Counted from the stretch's first letter, positions 8,969 to 17,626 are shown. The stretch is 64,000 nt of DNA from Flavobacteriales bacterium UBA952 (GCA_002293185.1 DBCS01000002.1:1-64000); one strand, 5' to 3'. Numbers and translations are program-made. The notes: generated by a model not told the origin, from the sequence alone.

Positions 8969-9859
8969 ATGAAAAACGTAGCAGTAATCGGAGCAGGTAC
9001 AATGGGCAATGGCATCGCGCATGTCTTTGCACAATTTGGATATCAAGTCAATCTCATCGATGTATCTGAAGCCGCGCTCGAGCGTGCTGTGGCAACAATA
9101 GGCAAAAACCTGGACCGCCAAGTGGCCAAAGGAGGCCTAACAGAAGCGCAAAAAGCACAAACCTTACAAAACTTAACTACGTTTTCCAACATGGCTGAAG
9201 GCGTAAAAGGAGTGGAATTAGTTGTAGAGGCCGCTACAGAAAACGTAGATCTCAAACTTAAAATATTTAAAGATTTAGATGCACTTACGCAATCAGGCGT
9301 CATTCTTGCCACCAATACTTCTTCCATTTCTATTACTAAAATTGCAGCCGTTACCACACGACCCGATAAAGTGATTGGCATGCACTTCATGAATCCGGTT
9401 CCGGTCATGAAACTAGTGGAAATTATCCGCGGATACTCAACTTCTGATGAAGTGACCCAACTCATTATGGAAACTTCGCGCAGTCTTTCAAAAGTTCCGG
9501 TTGAGGTCAATGACTACCCGGGCTTTGTAGCCAACCGTATTTTAATGCCGATGATCAACGAAGCAATTTATACTTTATTTGAGGGCGTTGCAGGAGTTGA
9601 AGAAATTGACACCGTCATGAAATTAGGAATGGCACACCCAATGGGCCCACTTCAGCTCGCAGATTTCATTGGCCTTGATGTGTGTTTGGCCATCTTGGAA
9701 GTTTTACACGACGGTTTTGGCAATCCAAAATATGCACCTTGTCCACTTTTGGTCAATATGGTCATGGCGGGTAAAAAAGGCGTGAAGTCAGGTGAAGGTT
9801 TCTATTCTTGGCCCCATGGCACTAAAGACTTAGTGGTAGCCGCTAATTTCAAAAAATAG
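8969..9859 (+). CDS. 3-hydroxybutyryl-CoA dehydrogenase
   Basis: A 296-residue NAD(P)-dependent 3-hydroxyacyl-CoA dehydrogenase that interconverts 3-hydroxybutyryl-CoA and acetoacetyl-CoA. The Rossmann glycine motif GAGTMGNGIAH is at the N-terminus. HFMNPVPVMKLVEII holds the catalytic His-Glu region, and NRILMPMINEAI begins the C-terminal dimerisation domain. Length fits the stand-alone Hbd/PaaH type, not the fused FadB type. ATG 8969 is preferred to the GTG 18 bases upstream because a -7 promoter overlaps that GTG. It is a single gene, convergent with the Nudix gene two bases beyond its stop. Confidence 0.92.
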   Translation: MKNVAVIGAGTMGNGIAHVFAQFGYQVNLIDVSEAALERAVATIGKNLDRQVAKGGLTEAQKAQTLQNLTTFSNMAEGVKGVELVVEAATENVDLKLKIFKDLDALTQSGVILATNTSSISITKIAAVTTRPDKVIGMHFMNPVPVMKLVEIIRGYSTSDEVTQLIMETSRSLSKVPVEVNDYPGFVANRILMPMINEAIYTLFEGVAGVEEIDTVMKLGMAHPMGPLQLADFIGLDVCLAILEVLHDGFGNPKYAPCPLLVNMVMAGKKGVKSGEGFYSWPHGTKDLVVAANFKK

Positions 9860-9882
9860 CTTAAAGTGCTTTTAGCTTTTTT
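9851..9882. terminator. Bidirectional terminator between convergent hbd-like and Nudix genes
   Basis: An A-run, a GCTTAAAG/CTTTTAGC hairpin with one mismatch and a two-base loop, then a T-run. It spans both stop codons (9857-9859 plus; 9861-9863 minus), so it can serve both genes. Confidence 0.55.
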
Positions 9883-10292
9883 AGTACAATCTGATCTATC
9901 GGAAACGTAAGATCGGAAGGTTGAATGCTGTTGAGGTTAATCCAACGCTGTTTTTCTTCTTCTATAAAAAATGGAATTTTATATATTAAATTTGAAATGG
10001 CGATTTCATTTTTATTGACTGAAACACGATAATAAAAAGCAATCAAATTACGGTCATCAAAAGCCGAGGCCTGATAAAACTCATTGAAATAAAAGAAGTC
10101 GGCAGCCGCAATTTCTAGTTGGAGCTCTTCCTTTAATTCTCGGAATAGCGCTTCTTTGATGCCTTCATTTGCCTCGACCCCTCCTCCCGGAAATTTACTG
10201 AAAAATTGACCATGTCGGCATTCGTCAGCAATTAGAATTTCGTTGAATTCGTTGGTTATTAAGGCGTAAACCCGTAGATTGAAGCGCGCCAA
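9861..10292 (-). CDS. Nudix hydrolase
   Basis: A 143-residue Nudix-fold enzyme. Residues around 36-60 carry the Nudix box GGGVEANEGIKEALFRELKEEL; the catalytic REL..EE core is intact and the usual final Gly is Gln. It should hydrolyse a nucleoside diphosphate linked to another group; the substrate is not predictable. The start is an unusual TTG (10292-10290) that follows the enolase stop codon TAG with no gap, and no ATG or GTG lies nearby in frame. Coupled translation after eno is likely. Confidence 0.85.
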   Translation of the reverse strand: MARFNLRVYALITNEFNEILIADECRHGQFFSKFPGGGVEANEGIKEALFRELKEELQLEIAAADFFYFNEFYQASAFDDRNLIAFYYRVSVNKNEIAISNLIYKIPFFIEEEKQRWINLNSIQPSDLTFPIDQIVLKKLKAL

Positions 10293-11579
10293 CTAACGGA
10301 TATACTTAAAGTTTAGACCCGGGTATAAAGCTGCTTCTTCGAGTTCTTCTTCGATGCGCAACAATTGGTTGTATTTGGCCATGCGGTCAGAACGGGAGGC
10401 AGAGCCTGTTTTGATTTGCCCGCAATTGAGCGCTACAGCGAGGTCGGCAATGGTGTTGTCTTCGGTTTCGCCGCTGCGGTGGCTCATGACAGAAGTATAG
10501 CCATTGCGCGTTGCGAGTTGGACAGCTTCTATTGTTTCAGTAAGGGTACCAATTTGATTAACTTTTACAAGGATTGAATTGGCAACGCCTTGATTGATTC
10601 CTTGTTGAAGTCTTTTTGTATTCGTTACAAAAAGATCATCGCCAACTAATTGAATTTGATGGCCAAGTTTTTCAGTAGCAAGTTTCCAACCTGCCCAGTC
10701 GTCTTCGGCAAGGCCATCTTCTATGGAGATGATGGGGTAACGGGCACACCAATCAGCCCAGAAGGCGACCATTTCTTCTGAATTTCTTGACTCTCCGGTA
10801 GAAGCAAAATTATATTGACCCGTGGAATCATCGTAAAATTCGGATGCCGCTGCATCGAGGGCAATGAACATGTCTTTTCCTGGCGTGAATCCAGCTTTTT
10901 GAATAGCTTCCATCACAACTTCGAGTGCTTCTTCATTGGAGCCAAGGCTCGGTGCAAATCCGCCTTCATCACCAACATTTGTAGACATTCCTCTTGCTTT
11001 GAGTACTGCTTTGAGGTGATGAAATACTTCAGTGCCCCAACGCAAACCTTCTGAAAAACTAGATGCACCAAGTGGCATGACCATAAATTCTTGGATATCG
11101 ATGAGGTTATCTGCGTGTGAGCCACCATTGAGAATATTCATCATGGGAACCGGCATGGTAACCGCCCCCACACCACCAATATATTGAAACAAACTGAGCC
11201 CGGCTTCTGCAGCTGCAGCTTTAGCCACAGCCAATGAGGTACCAAGAATGGCATTCGCACCTAGATTAGATTTATTAGGGGTATTGTCTAAAGCGAGGAG
11301 GAGATAGTCTATTTTTTTTTGTTCGAAAACGTCCATGCCGAGCAAAGCGTTTTGTATGATAGTGTTGACGTTTTCTACGGCTTTGAGAACGCCTTTACCC
11401 AGGTATTTTGTTTGATCGCCGTCGCGGAGTTCTACTGCTTCGTGAATACCTGTTGAAGCACCAGACGGTACTGCTGCGCGTCCGAGTACCCCATTCTCAG
11501 TGAGTACATCGACTTCAATTGTTGGGTTACCACGAGAATCTAAAATTTGGCGTGCGTGAATGGAGGCTATAAAACTCAT
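10293..11579 (-). CDS. eno: Enolase
   Basis: Full-length enolase, 428 residues: converts 2-phosphoglycerate to phosphoenolpyruvate in glycolysis. The N-terminus IHARQILDSRGNPTIEVDV, the SGASTGIHEAVELRD loop, the metal-binding region DDLFVTN and the signature MSHRSGETEDNTIADLAVAL are all present. Its ATG overlaps the carA stop by four bases (11576-11579). The order rplQ-carA-eno is common in Flavobacteriia. Confidence 0.98.
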   Translation of the reverse strand: MSFIASIHARQILDSRGNPTIEVDVLTENGVLGRAAVPSGASTGIHEAVELRDGDQTKYLGKGVLKAVENVNTIIQNALLGMDVFEQKKIDYLLLALDNTPNKSNLGANAILGTSLAVAKAAAAEAGLSLFQYIGGVGAVTMPVPMMNILNGGSHADNLIDIQEFMVMPLGASSFSEGLRWGTEVFHHLKAVLKARGMSTNVGDEGGFAPSLGSNEEALEVVMEAIQKAGFTPGKDMFIALDAAASEFYDDSTGQYNFASTGESRNSEEMVAFWADWCARYPIISIEDGLAEDDWAGWKLATEKLGHQIQLVGDDLFVTNTKRLQQGINQGVANSILVKVNQIGTLTETIEAVQLATRNGYTSVMSHRSGETEDNTIADLAVALNCGQIKTGSASRSDRMAKYNQLLRIEEELEEAALYPGLNFKYIR

Positions 11580-12682
11580 TTTTGTTGGTATTGGTGCATG
11601 TAAGCAATAAAATTTTCGAAAAGATAGCGTGAATCGTGTGGACCAGCAGAGGCTTCAGGGTGGTATTGTACCGAAAATATGGGTTTGTTTTTAATCGCAA
11701 TACCCGCAACAGTTTGGTCATTGAGGTGCTCGTGTGTCACTTCAATATTTGGGTGCGTAGCTATACTTTCCTTAGAAATGACAAAGCCATGATTTTGGGT
11801 AGTAATTTCGCCTTTACCTGTTTGTAAATTTAAAATGGGATGATTAATACCTCTATGGCCATTGAACATTTTGATGGTACTCAAGCCTTGGCTCAAGCCA
11901 AGTATTTGATGGCCCAAGCAGATGCCAAAAACTGGTTTGTGGTCTGCGGCGATCTCTTTGACAAGTGAAATACTATCCGTCATGACGGATGGGTCGCCAG
12001 GGCCGTTGGAAAGCATATAGCCGTCGGGCGCAAATGCATCTAATTCGGCTTTGGTGGTGTTCATTGGGAATACTTTTACATGACAACCTCTTTCCACCAA
12101 GCATCTGACAATATTCTTTTTGACACCAAAATCTATAAGAGATACCCGGTATTTAGGTTGCTCAGGGCTAACCTCGTAGGCATCTTTGGTGCTAACGCAC
12201 GAGGATAGTTCTAGACCTTCCATTGAAGGAACCTCTTTTAATTTTTCTGTAAGAAGGGTAATGTCCAGAATTTCAGATGAAATAATGGCGTTCATGGCAC
12301 CTTTATTTCGGATGTGACGCACCAAAGCCCGGGTGTCGATATCTGAGATTCCTACAGTATGGTTTCTTTCTAAGAATGTTTGCAGTGACTCCACAGAAGC
12401 AACTCTTGAAAAACCATTGGAGAACTTTTTTGTAATGAGACCCGCAATTTTGACTGAATCAGACTCAATTTCGGCTTCATGTACGCCGTAATTCCCAATA
12501 TGGGCAGTGGTCATAATAAGTAATTGACCAAGGTAGGAAGGGTCTGTAAAAACTTCTTGATAACCAGTCATGCCGGTATTAAAGGCGATTTCTCCTCCGG
12601 TGGTTCCAATCTTGCCAATGGCAATACCTTTGAACACCGTGCCATCTGCTAGCAGAAGAATGGCTTCTTGATTTTGTTGCAT
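11576..12682 (-). CDS. carA: Carbamoyl-phosphate synthase small subunit
   Basis: The glutaminase subunit, 368 residues, that supplies ammonia to CarB for pyrimidine and arginine synthesis. The N-terminal CPSase_sm domain covers residues 5-135 and the class I glutamine amidotransferase domain 178-365. The triad is complete: C255 in GICLGHQILG, H341 and E343 in YHPEAS. carB is not in the window. It heads the carA-eno-Nudix operon, separated from rplQ by a strong terminator and preceded by its own -7 element. Confidence 0.97.
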   Translation of the reverse strand: MQQNQEAILLLADGTVFKGIAIGKIGTTGGEIAFNTGMTGYQEVFTDPSYLGQLLIMTTAHIGNYGVHEAEIESDSVKIAGLITKKFSNGFSRVASVESLQTFLERNHTVGISDIDTRALVRHIRNKGAMNAIISSEILDITLLTEKLKEVPSMEGLELSSCVSTKDAYEVSPEQPKYRVSLIDFGVKKNIVRCLVERGCHVKVFPMNTTKAELDAFAPDGYMLSNGPGDPSVMTDSISLVKEIAADHKPVFGICLGHQILGLSQGLSTIKMFNGHRGINHPILNLQTGKGEITTQNHGFVISKESIATHPNIEVTHEHLNDQTVAGIAIKNKPIFSVQYHPEASAGPHDSRYLFENFIAYMHQYQQK

Positions 12683-12696
12683 TTATTAATTTTCTC

Positions 12697-12704
12697 CAAA
12701 ATTA
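12697..12704 (-). promoter_or_regulatory. -7 promoter element of carA-eno
   Basis: Minus-strand TAATTTTG matches TAnnTTTG, 14 bases before the carA ATG and downstream of the ribosomal-cluster terminator, so carA can be started independently. Confidence 0.5.
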
Positions 12705-12737
12705 CGGACTTTGTTAAAATAGGAGGGATATAAAAAC

Positions 12738-12766
12738 AAAAAAGGCGGACACAGTCCGCCTTTTTT
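12738..12766 (-). terminator. Terminator of the ribosomal protein cluster
   Basis: Seven GC-rich pairs GGCGGAC/GTCCGCC with a 3-base loop, extended by an A6/T6 arm, 18 bases past the rplQ stop. Symmetrical arms allow function on either strand. Confidence 0.85.
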
Positions 12767-12783
12767 ATCAACATTGTTTCAAT

Positions 12784-13419
12784 TTATTCTTCTGTTTTCT
12801 CTTCTTCAGTAGCAGTGTCTGCTTCTTCCGTTGATTCTGCAGTAGGTGCTTCTTCAACAACTTCAGCAACTGGTGTTTCTTCAATAACTTCAACAACTGG
12901 TGTTTCTTCAACAACTAGTGTCTCTTCAACAACTGGTGTCTCTTCAACAACTTCAGCAACTGGTGTTTCTTCAGACGTTACGGCTGCAACACCTTCGTTT
13001 GCTTTAACTACACGACGTGAACGACGTGTTGTTTTCTTGGTTTCATTGTTGCTGTATAGTTCGTTAAAGTCTACGAGTTCGATCATACACATTTCAGCGT
13101 TGTCACCCAAACGGTAACCGGTGCGAATAATGCGTGTGTAACCGCCGTCGCGTGTTGCAATTTTTGGAGCAACTTCTCTGAACAACTCTGTCACGGCATC
13201 TTTACTTTGTAAGTAAGAGAAAACGATACGACGAGAGTGGGTAGAGTCGCTTTTTGACTTGGTGAGCAAAGGCTCAATAAATACGCGCAACGTTTTTGCT
13301 TTGGCAATAGTTGTTGTGATGCGTTTGTGTTCAATTAAAGAACATGCCATGTTTTGAAGCATTGCTTTGCGGTGGCCTGTCTTTCTACTAAGGTGATTTA
13401 TTTTATTTCCGTGTCTCAT
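12784..13419 (-). CDS. rplQ: 50S ribosomal protein L17 with long acidic repeat tail
   Basis: Residues 1-120 are ordinary L17 (MRHGNKINHLSRKTGHRKAM start). Residues 121-144 form a basic linker (TKKTTRRSRR). Residues 145-211 form a tail built almost only of E, T, P, V and A, with repeats of EETPVAEVV and EETPVVE. Bacteroidota L17 often has a C-terminal extension, but this one is longer than the usual 30-40 residues I recall. The tail should be disordered and strongly negative, and would protrude from the ribosome near the tunnel exit, where L17 sits. Last gene of the cluster, 11 bases after rpoA. Confidence 0.97.
   Translation of the reverse strand: MRHGNKINHLSRKTGHRKAMLQNMACSLIEHKRITTTIAKAKTLRVFIEPLLTKSKSDSTHSRRIVFSYLQSKDAVTELFREVAPKIATRDGGYTRIIRTGYRLGDNAEMCMIELVDFNELYSNNETKKTTRRSRRVVKANEGVAAVTSEETPVAEVVEETPVVEETLVVEETPVVEVIEETPVAEVVEEAPTAESTEEADTATEEEKTEE
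12850..12978. repeat. Degenerate tandem repeat inside the rplQ tail
   Basis: On the plus strand, units like CAACTGGTGTTTCTTCAA recur about seven times, spaced 21-36 bases apart, with small length changes. They encode the EETPV(V/A)E units of the L17 tail and should be prone to slippage. Confidence 0.75.
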
Positions 13420-13430
13420 GACTAAAAATC

Positions 13431-14423
13431 TTAATCTCTGTCTAATTTATATTTTGCGACATTCATACCGAAAGTCAAGCCTTTGCTATCAACGAGGTCT
13501 TCAAGCTCAGTAAGTGACTTCTTGCCAAAGTTTCTGAATTTCAATAAATCAGATTTAGCGTAAGATACGAGGTCTCCTAGGGTTTCTACATCTGCAGCTT
13601 TTAGGCAATTTAGTGCACGAACGGAAAGGTCCATGTCTACTAATTTGGTTTTGAGTAGCTGACGCATGTGCAAAGAAGTTTCATCGAATTCTTCAGACTC
13701 CGCTTTGATTTCGCTATCGAGGGTGATGCGCTCATCCGAGAAAAGCATAAAGTGATGAATGAGGATCTTTGCCGCTTCTTTCAATGCATCTTTTGGATGA
13801 ATAGAGCCATCAGTTTTGATATTGAAAATTAGTTTTTCGTAATCTGTCTTTTGCTCAACGCGGTAATTTTCAATGCTGTATTGAACATTAACAATGGGCG
13901 TAAAAATAGAGTCGATACTAATTGTTCCAAAAGAGGCATTTGCAGATTTGTTTTCATCTGCCGGCACATAACCGCGACCTTTGACAATTGTAAGTTCCAT
14001 TTCAAACTTCACAGATGTCTCCATGTTACAAATCACTAAGTCAGGGTTAAGAACCTGGAAAGCACTTGTGTACTTACCGAGATCACCTGCAGTGAGTTGT
14101 GTTTGGTTACTTACAGAAACAATAACTGTTTCAGAATCTGTTCCTTCGATTTGACGCTTAAAACGTACTTGTTTCAGGTTTAGTACGATTTCAGTAACGT
14201 CTTCTACAATACCTTTTAAGGTTGTAAATTCGTGGTCTGCACCTTGAATTTTAATAGACGAAATCGCAAAACCTTCTAAAGAAGAAAGTAAAATTCGACG
14301 AAGGGAGTTACCAATGGTAATTCCGTAGCCCGGTTCTAGCGGACGAAACTCAAATTCTCCGGTGAAATCATCAGAGTTGAGCATGATAACCTTGTCAGGT
14401 TTTTGAAAATCCAATATTGCCAT
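13431..14423 (-). CDS. rpoA: DNA-directed RNA polymerase subunit alpha
   Basis: A 330-residue alpha subunit. The N-terminal assembly domain (1-230) includes GYGITIGNSLRRILLSSLEG, and the C-terminal DNA- and activator-binding domain covers about 255-325 (SVRALNCLKAADVETLGDLV, KSLTELEDLV). Sits between rpsD and rplQ as in most bacteria. The C-terminal domain would be the contact for OxyR-type activators encoded elsewhere in the window. Confidence 0.98.
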   Translation of the reverse strand: MAILDFQKPDKVIMLNSDDFTGEFEFRPLEPGYGITIGNSLRRILLSSLEGFAISSIKIQGADHEFTTLKGIVEDVTEIVLNLKQVRFKRQIEGTDSETVIVSVSNQTQLTAGDLGKYTSAFQVLNPDLVICNMETSVKFEMELTIVKGRGYVPADENKSANASFGTISIDSIFTPIVNVQYSIENYRVEQKTDYEKLIFNIKTDGSIHPKDALKEAAKILIHHFMLFSDERITLDSEIKAESEEFDETSLHMRQLLKTKLVDMDLSVRALNCLKAADVETLGDLVSYAKSDLLKFRNFGKKSLTELEDLVDSKGLTFGMNVAKYKLDRD

Positions 14424-14439
14424 TTTCTATCTCTTAGGG

Positions 14440-15048
14440 TTATTTAGAATACAATTCAACGATCAACTGCTCGCGAATATTTTCTGGGATCATTTCTCTT
14501 GCTGGTAAATTCAATACTTTACCGCTCATGCTTGATGAGTCCCAATCAAGCCAATCAAATGTTTTATTACTAGCCGTAAGTGAGCCTGTGATTGCTTCCA
14601 GAGACTTTGATTTTTCGCGAACGCCAACGACGTCACCAATTTTCAAAGTGTAAGAAGGAATGTTTACTACTTCACCGTTTACTGTAATGTGTTTGTGTGA
14701 AACCAACTGACGAGCACCTCTTCGCGTAGGAGCAATACCAAGGCGGAAAACTGTGTTGTCTAGGCGAGCCTCGCACAACTGTAATAAGTTTTCACCGGTA
14801 ATGCCTTTCATGCGAGAAGCTTTTTCAAACATGTTGGAGAACTGGCGCTCTAGAATACCGTAGGTGTATTTTGCTTTTTGCTTTTCACCTAATTGCACTG
14901 CGTATTCAGATTGCTTGCCACCTCTTCGTTTAGATGGACCGTGTTGACCTGGACCATAATTTCTTCTGTCCAAAGATTTGTCTGGACCAAAAATTGGATC
15001 GCGGAAACGACGCGCAATTTTTGATTTTGGACCTGTGTATCTTGCCAT
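14440..15048 (-). CDS. rpsD: 30S ribosomal protein S4
   Basis: A 202-residue primary 16S rRNA-binding protein (ARYTGPKSKIARRFRDPIFG start; S4 RNA-binding domain from about 92). In E. coli S4 represses its own operon, and it also acts in antitermination. Here it follows the largest gap in the ribosomal cluster, which is palindromic (see 15065-15110). Confidence 0.98.
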   Translation of the reverse strand: MARYTGPKSKIARRFRDPIFGPDKSLDRRNYGPGQHGPSKRRGGKQSEYAVQLGEKQKAKYTYGILERQFSNMFEKASRMKGITGENLLQLCEARLDNTVFRLGIAPTRRGARQLVSHKHITVNGEVVNIPSYTLKIGDVVGVREKSKSLEAITGSLTASNKTFDWLDWDSSSMSGKVLNLPAREMIPENIREQLIVELYSK

Positions 15049-15064
15049 TTTATATGATTATTGT

Positions 15065-15110
15065 GTGGGCGTCATGAATTAAGGCATTCCTTCGATGACA
15101 ATAAGCCCAC
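15065..15110 (-). promoter_or_regulatory. Nested palindromic segment in the rpsK-rpsD spacer, possible S4 leader
   Basis: The outer arms GTGGGC/GCCCAC pair perfectly, TCAT/ATGA pair inside them, and AAGG/CCTT with a CATT loop lies at the centre. This fills the 75-base gap, while other gaps in the cluster are mostly under 26 bases. It has no T-run, so it is unlikely to be a terminator. Regulation by S4 is an inference from position. Confidence 0.5.
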
Positions 15111-15123
15111 TGGTTAAAAAATA

Positions 15124-15510
15124 CTATACTCTTCTTCTTTTTGGAGGACGACAACCGTTGTGTGGCATTGGTGTTACATCAACGATTTCTGTTACCTCAA
15201 TGCCTGAATTGTGAAGTGCACGGATAGCAGACTCGCGTCCTGCTCCTGGCCCTTTTACATAAACACGCACTCTACGTAGTCCGAAGTCATGTGCTTCTTT
15301 TGATGCATCTTCTGCCGCAATTTGTGCAGCATAAGGTGTGTTCTTTTTAGAACCTTTGAAGCCCATCTTGCCGGCAGATGACCAAGAGATCACTTGTCCA
15401 GCATTATTTGTTAAAGATATGATGATGTTATTGAAACTCGCTTGGATATGCGCTTCTCCGGAAGCATCAACTTTAACGTTCTTCTTCTTTTTTTGGTTTG
15501 CTTTTGCCAT
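15124..15510 (-). CDS. rpsK: 30S ribosomal protein S11
   Basis: A 128-residue S11, in the platform of the small subunit, with the terminal motif VTPMPHNGCRPPKRRRV and an N-terminal lysine-rich extension (KANQKKKKNVKVD). Nineteen bases after rpsM. Confidence 0.98.
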   Translation of the reverse strand: MAKANQKKKKNVKVDASGEAHIQASFNNIIISLTNNAGQVISWSSAGKMGFKGSKKNTPYAAQIAAEDASKEAHDFGLRRVRVYVKGPGAGRESAIRALHNSGIEVTEIVDVTPMPHNGCRPPKRRRV

Positions 15511-15529
15511 TTTTACTGGGAACTAGTTA

Positions 15530-15904
15530 TTATTTAGTTGCTTTTTTCTTGTTTGCAACTGTCTTACGTTTTCCTTTACGCGTACGAGAGTTGTTTTTGG
15601 TTCTTTGACCACGAAGTGGTAAGCCTAGACGGTGACGAATTCCGCGCTGACATCCGATGTCCATAAGGCGTTTAATGTTCAATTGAACTTCAGAACGCAA
15701 TTGGCCTTCCGTTTTGATTTCGTTAACGGTGTTACGAATAGCGGCTAATTGATCATCGTTCCAATCTTGAACCTTGATGTTTTCATCAATAGCGTTAGTG
15801 GTTAAAATCATTTTAGCTGTACTTCTACCGATTCCGTAGATGTAAGTTAAACCAATGACTCCTCTTTTGTTTTTTGGTAAATCTATACCTGCAATACGTG
15901 CCAT
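15530..15904 (-). CDS. rpsM: 30S ribosomal protein S13
   Basis: A 124-residue S13, in the small-subunit head, contacting the P-site tRNA through its basic tail. Starts ARIAGIDLPKNKRGVIGLTYIYGIG and has the RGIRHRLGLPLRGQRTKNN motif near the C-terminus. Confidence 0.98.
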   Translation of the reverse strand: MARIAGIDLPKNKRGVIGLTYIYGIGRSTAKMILTTNAIDENIKVQDWNDDQLAAIRNTVNEIKTEGQLRSEVQLNIKRLMDIGCQRGIRHRLGLPLRGQRTKNNSRTRKGKRKTVANKKKATK

Positions 15905-15914
15905 ATACTTGTTA

Positions 15915-16031
15915 TTATCCTTGACGTTGTTTTAATTTCGGATTCTTCTTGTTGATCACGTAAATTTTACCTTTACGCTTCACAATCTTGCAATCTGCAG
16001 TTCTCTTTTTAACTGATGCTCTGACTTTCAT
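15915..16031 (-). CDS. rpmJ: 50S ribosomal protein L36
   Basis: A 38-residue L36 between infA and rpsM: starts MKVRASVKKRTADCKIVKRK and ends NPKLKQRQG, followed by TAA. It keeps one Cys of the four-ligand zinc site (C14), so it is the zinc-free type. Confidence 0.95.
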   Translation of the reverse strand: MKVRASVKKRTADCKIVKRKGKIYVINKKNPKLKQRQG

Positions 16032-16039
16032 AATTCTAG

Positions 16040-16258
16040 TTATTTGTATCTAAAAGATATTCTACCTTTGGTTAAATCATAAGGAGACATTTCAACCTTT
16101 ACGCGGTCTCCTGGAAGTATTTTAATATAAAACATGCGCATCTTACCCGAAATATGAGCGGTAAGAACATGTCCATTTTCTAGTTCAACTCTAAACATTG
16201 CGTTCGGCAATGCCTCTAGGATGGTTCCGTCTTGTTCTATGGAGGTTTGTTTTGCCAT
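16040..16258 (-). CDS. infA: Translation initiation factor IF-1
   Basis: A 72-residue S1/OB-fold protein (MAKQTSIEQDGTILEALPNA start; LPGDRVKVEMSPYDLTKGRI). It binds the ribosomal A site during initiation. The start at 16258 fits the family; an ATG 27 bases upstream lies inside the end of secY. There is no methionine aminopeptidase gene between secY and infA. Confidence 0.97.
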   Translation of the reverse strand: MAKQTSIEQDGTILEALPNAMFRVELENGHVLTAHISGKMRMFYIKILPGDRVKVEMSPYDLTKGRISFRYK

Positions 16259-16259
16259 T

Positions 16260-17606
16260 TTACATTCCAGATAATTCGTTAGCACCTCTTCGTCCTCTTA
16301 CACGAGTACCTTCCATAAGTGAATCCATGTTGCGATTGAGTTGATAGGTTTCAATTTGCTGTAGGGTATCCAAAACGACGCCTACCATGATGAGGATGGA
16401 AGTTCCACCAAAGAACATGGCAAAACTGTCATTAACTCCAGCTAACTTGGCAATAGACGGCAAAATTGCAATCACGGCAAGAAATAAGGAGCCCGGGAAC
16501 GTAATGCGCGAAACAACTTGGTCAATGTGTTCTGCTGTCTCTTCTCCAGGACGAACGCCTGGTATGAAACCGCCACTCTTTTTCAAGTCGTCTGCAATTT
16601 TATTCGGATTAATCATGATGGCTGTATAGAAATACGTAAAGACAACGATCAAGATAACAAGCAATAGATTATAGCTAAAACCATACGGATCTCCGAGTGT
16701 TTTGGCTAGCCAGCCTGCATCTTGCTGTTGGGTTACTCCTTGGTAAACCATCATTGGGATAGTCATGATTGCTTGGGCAAAGATAATCGGCATTACACCA
16801 CTTGCATTGATTTTGATTGGCAAGTAGTTGCGTGCTCCGTTTACATCTTCCATTGCTCTTGCCCCGGCAACGCGTTTGGCGGTATTCAGTGGTATGCGTC
16901 GGACTCCTTGAACAATGAGGATGGTAATGAGGATGATCAAGAAGAACATCACGATTTCCAATACCAAACGAATTAAGTTACCCGCTTCTACTGATTTTCC
17001 GAACTCAGCAAAGAATGCTCCTGGTAGGCGAGAGAGGATACCGACTGTAATTAGCAAGGAGATACCGTTGCCAATTCCGCGTTCCGTAATGCGTTCACCT
17101 AACCATACTGCGAACATAGAACCTGCAATCAGCAACATAATTGTTTGTGTCCACCAAAAAGTATTTGGATCGTCAGGCATGGCGTTTTTGTTGCTTACAT
17201 AAAGTGTAAGGTAACTTGGTGCCTGCAATGCGCAAATTACAATTGTCAGTAAACGCGTGTAGTTGTTGATTTGCTTTCTTCCAGACTCACCTTCATTTTG
17301 CATCTTTTGCACAGCTGGTACAGCCATACCTAGTAATTGCATGATAATGGAGGCACTAATGTAAGGCATTATTCCTAAGGCCATTATGGAAGCATTGGTG
17401 AAACCTCCTCCAGAAAAAACAGAGAGGATACTTTCTAGAAAGTTTTGGTCTGTAGCTGTGCTGGTTAAGGCATCGTACTTGACACCAGGCAAAATCACGA
17501 ATGACCCTACTCGGTAAGTAAGGATAAGGCCAAGTGTCAGGAGGATGCGCTTGCGCAACTCTTCAACTTTCCAGATATTTTGCAGGTTGGTTATGAATCG
17601 TTTCAT
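16260..17606 (-). CDS. secY: Protein translocase subunit SecY
   Basis: A 448-residue channel protein with ten membrane segments. Visible landmarks are the plug/TM2 region ASIIMQLLGMAVP, the loop QKMQNEGESGRKQINNYTR and the C-terminal GTSILIMVGVVLDTLQQIE. It is the core of the Sec pathway used by the signal-peptide proteins in this window; secG lies at 44179. Confidence 0.98.
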   Translation of the reverse strand: MKRFITNLQNIWKVEELRKRILLTLGLILTYRVGSFVILPGVKYDALTSTATDQNFLESILSVFSGGGFTNASIMALGIMPYISASIIMQLLGMAVPAVQKMQNEGESGRKQINNYTRLLTIVICALQAPSYLTLYVSNKNAMPDDPNTFWWTQTIMLLIAGSMFAVWLGERITERGIGNGISLLITVGILSRLPGAFFAEFGKSVEAGNLIRLVLEIVMFFLIILITILIVQGVRRIPLNTAKRVAGARAMEDVNGARNYLPIKINASGVMPIIFAQAIMTIPMMVYQGVTQQQDAGWLAKTLGDPYGFSYNLLLVILIVVFTYFYTAIMINPNKIADDLKKSGGFIPGVRPGEETAEHIDQVVSRITFPGSLFLAVIAILPSIAKLAGVNDSFAMFFGGTSILIMVGVVLDTLQQIETYQLNRNMDSLMEGTRVRGRRGANELSGM

Positions 17607-17626
17607 CTAAAAGCGTGCAAAGATAG

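Noticed and set aside
12815..13117. Open frame antisense to the L17 tail, rich in Ser, Thr and Val
   Set aside because: It mirrors the repeat in rplQ; composition follows from the opposite strand, and there is no promoter or leader.
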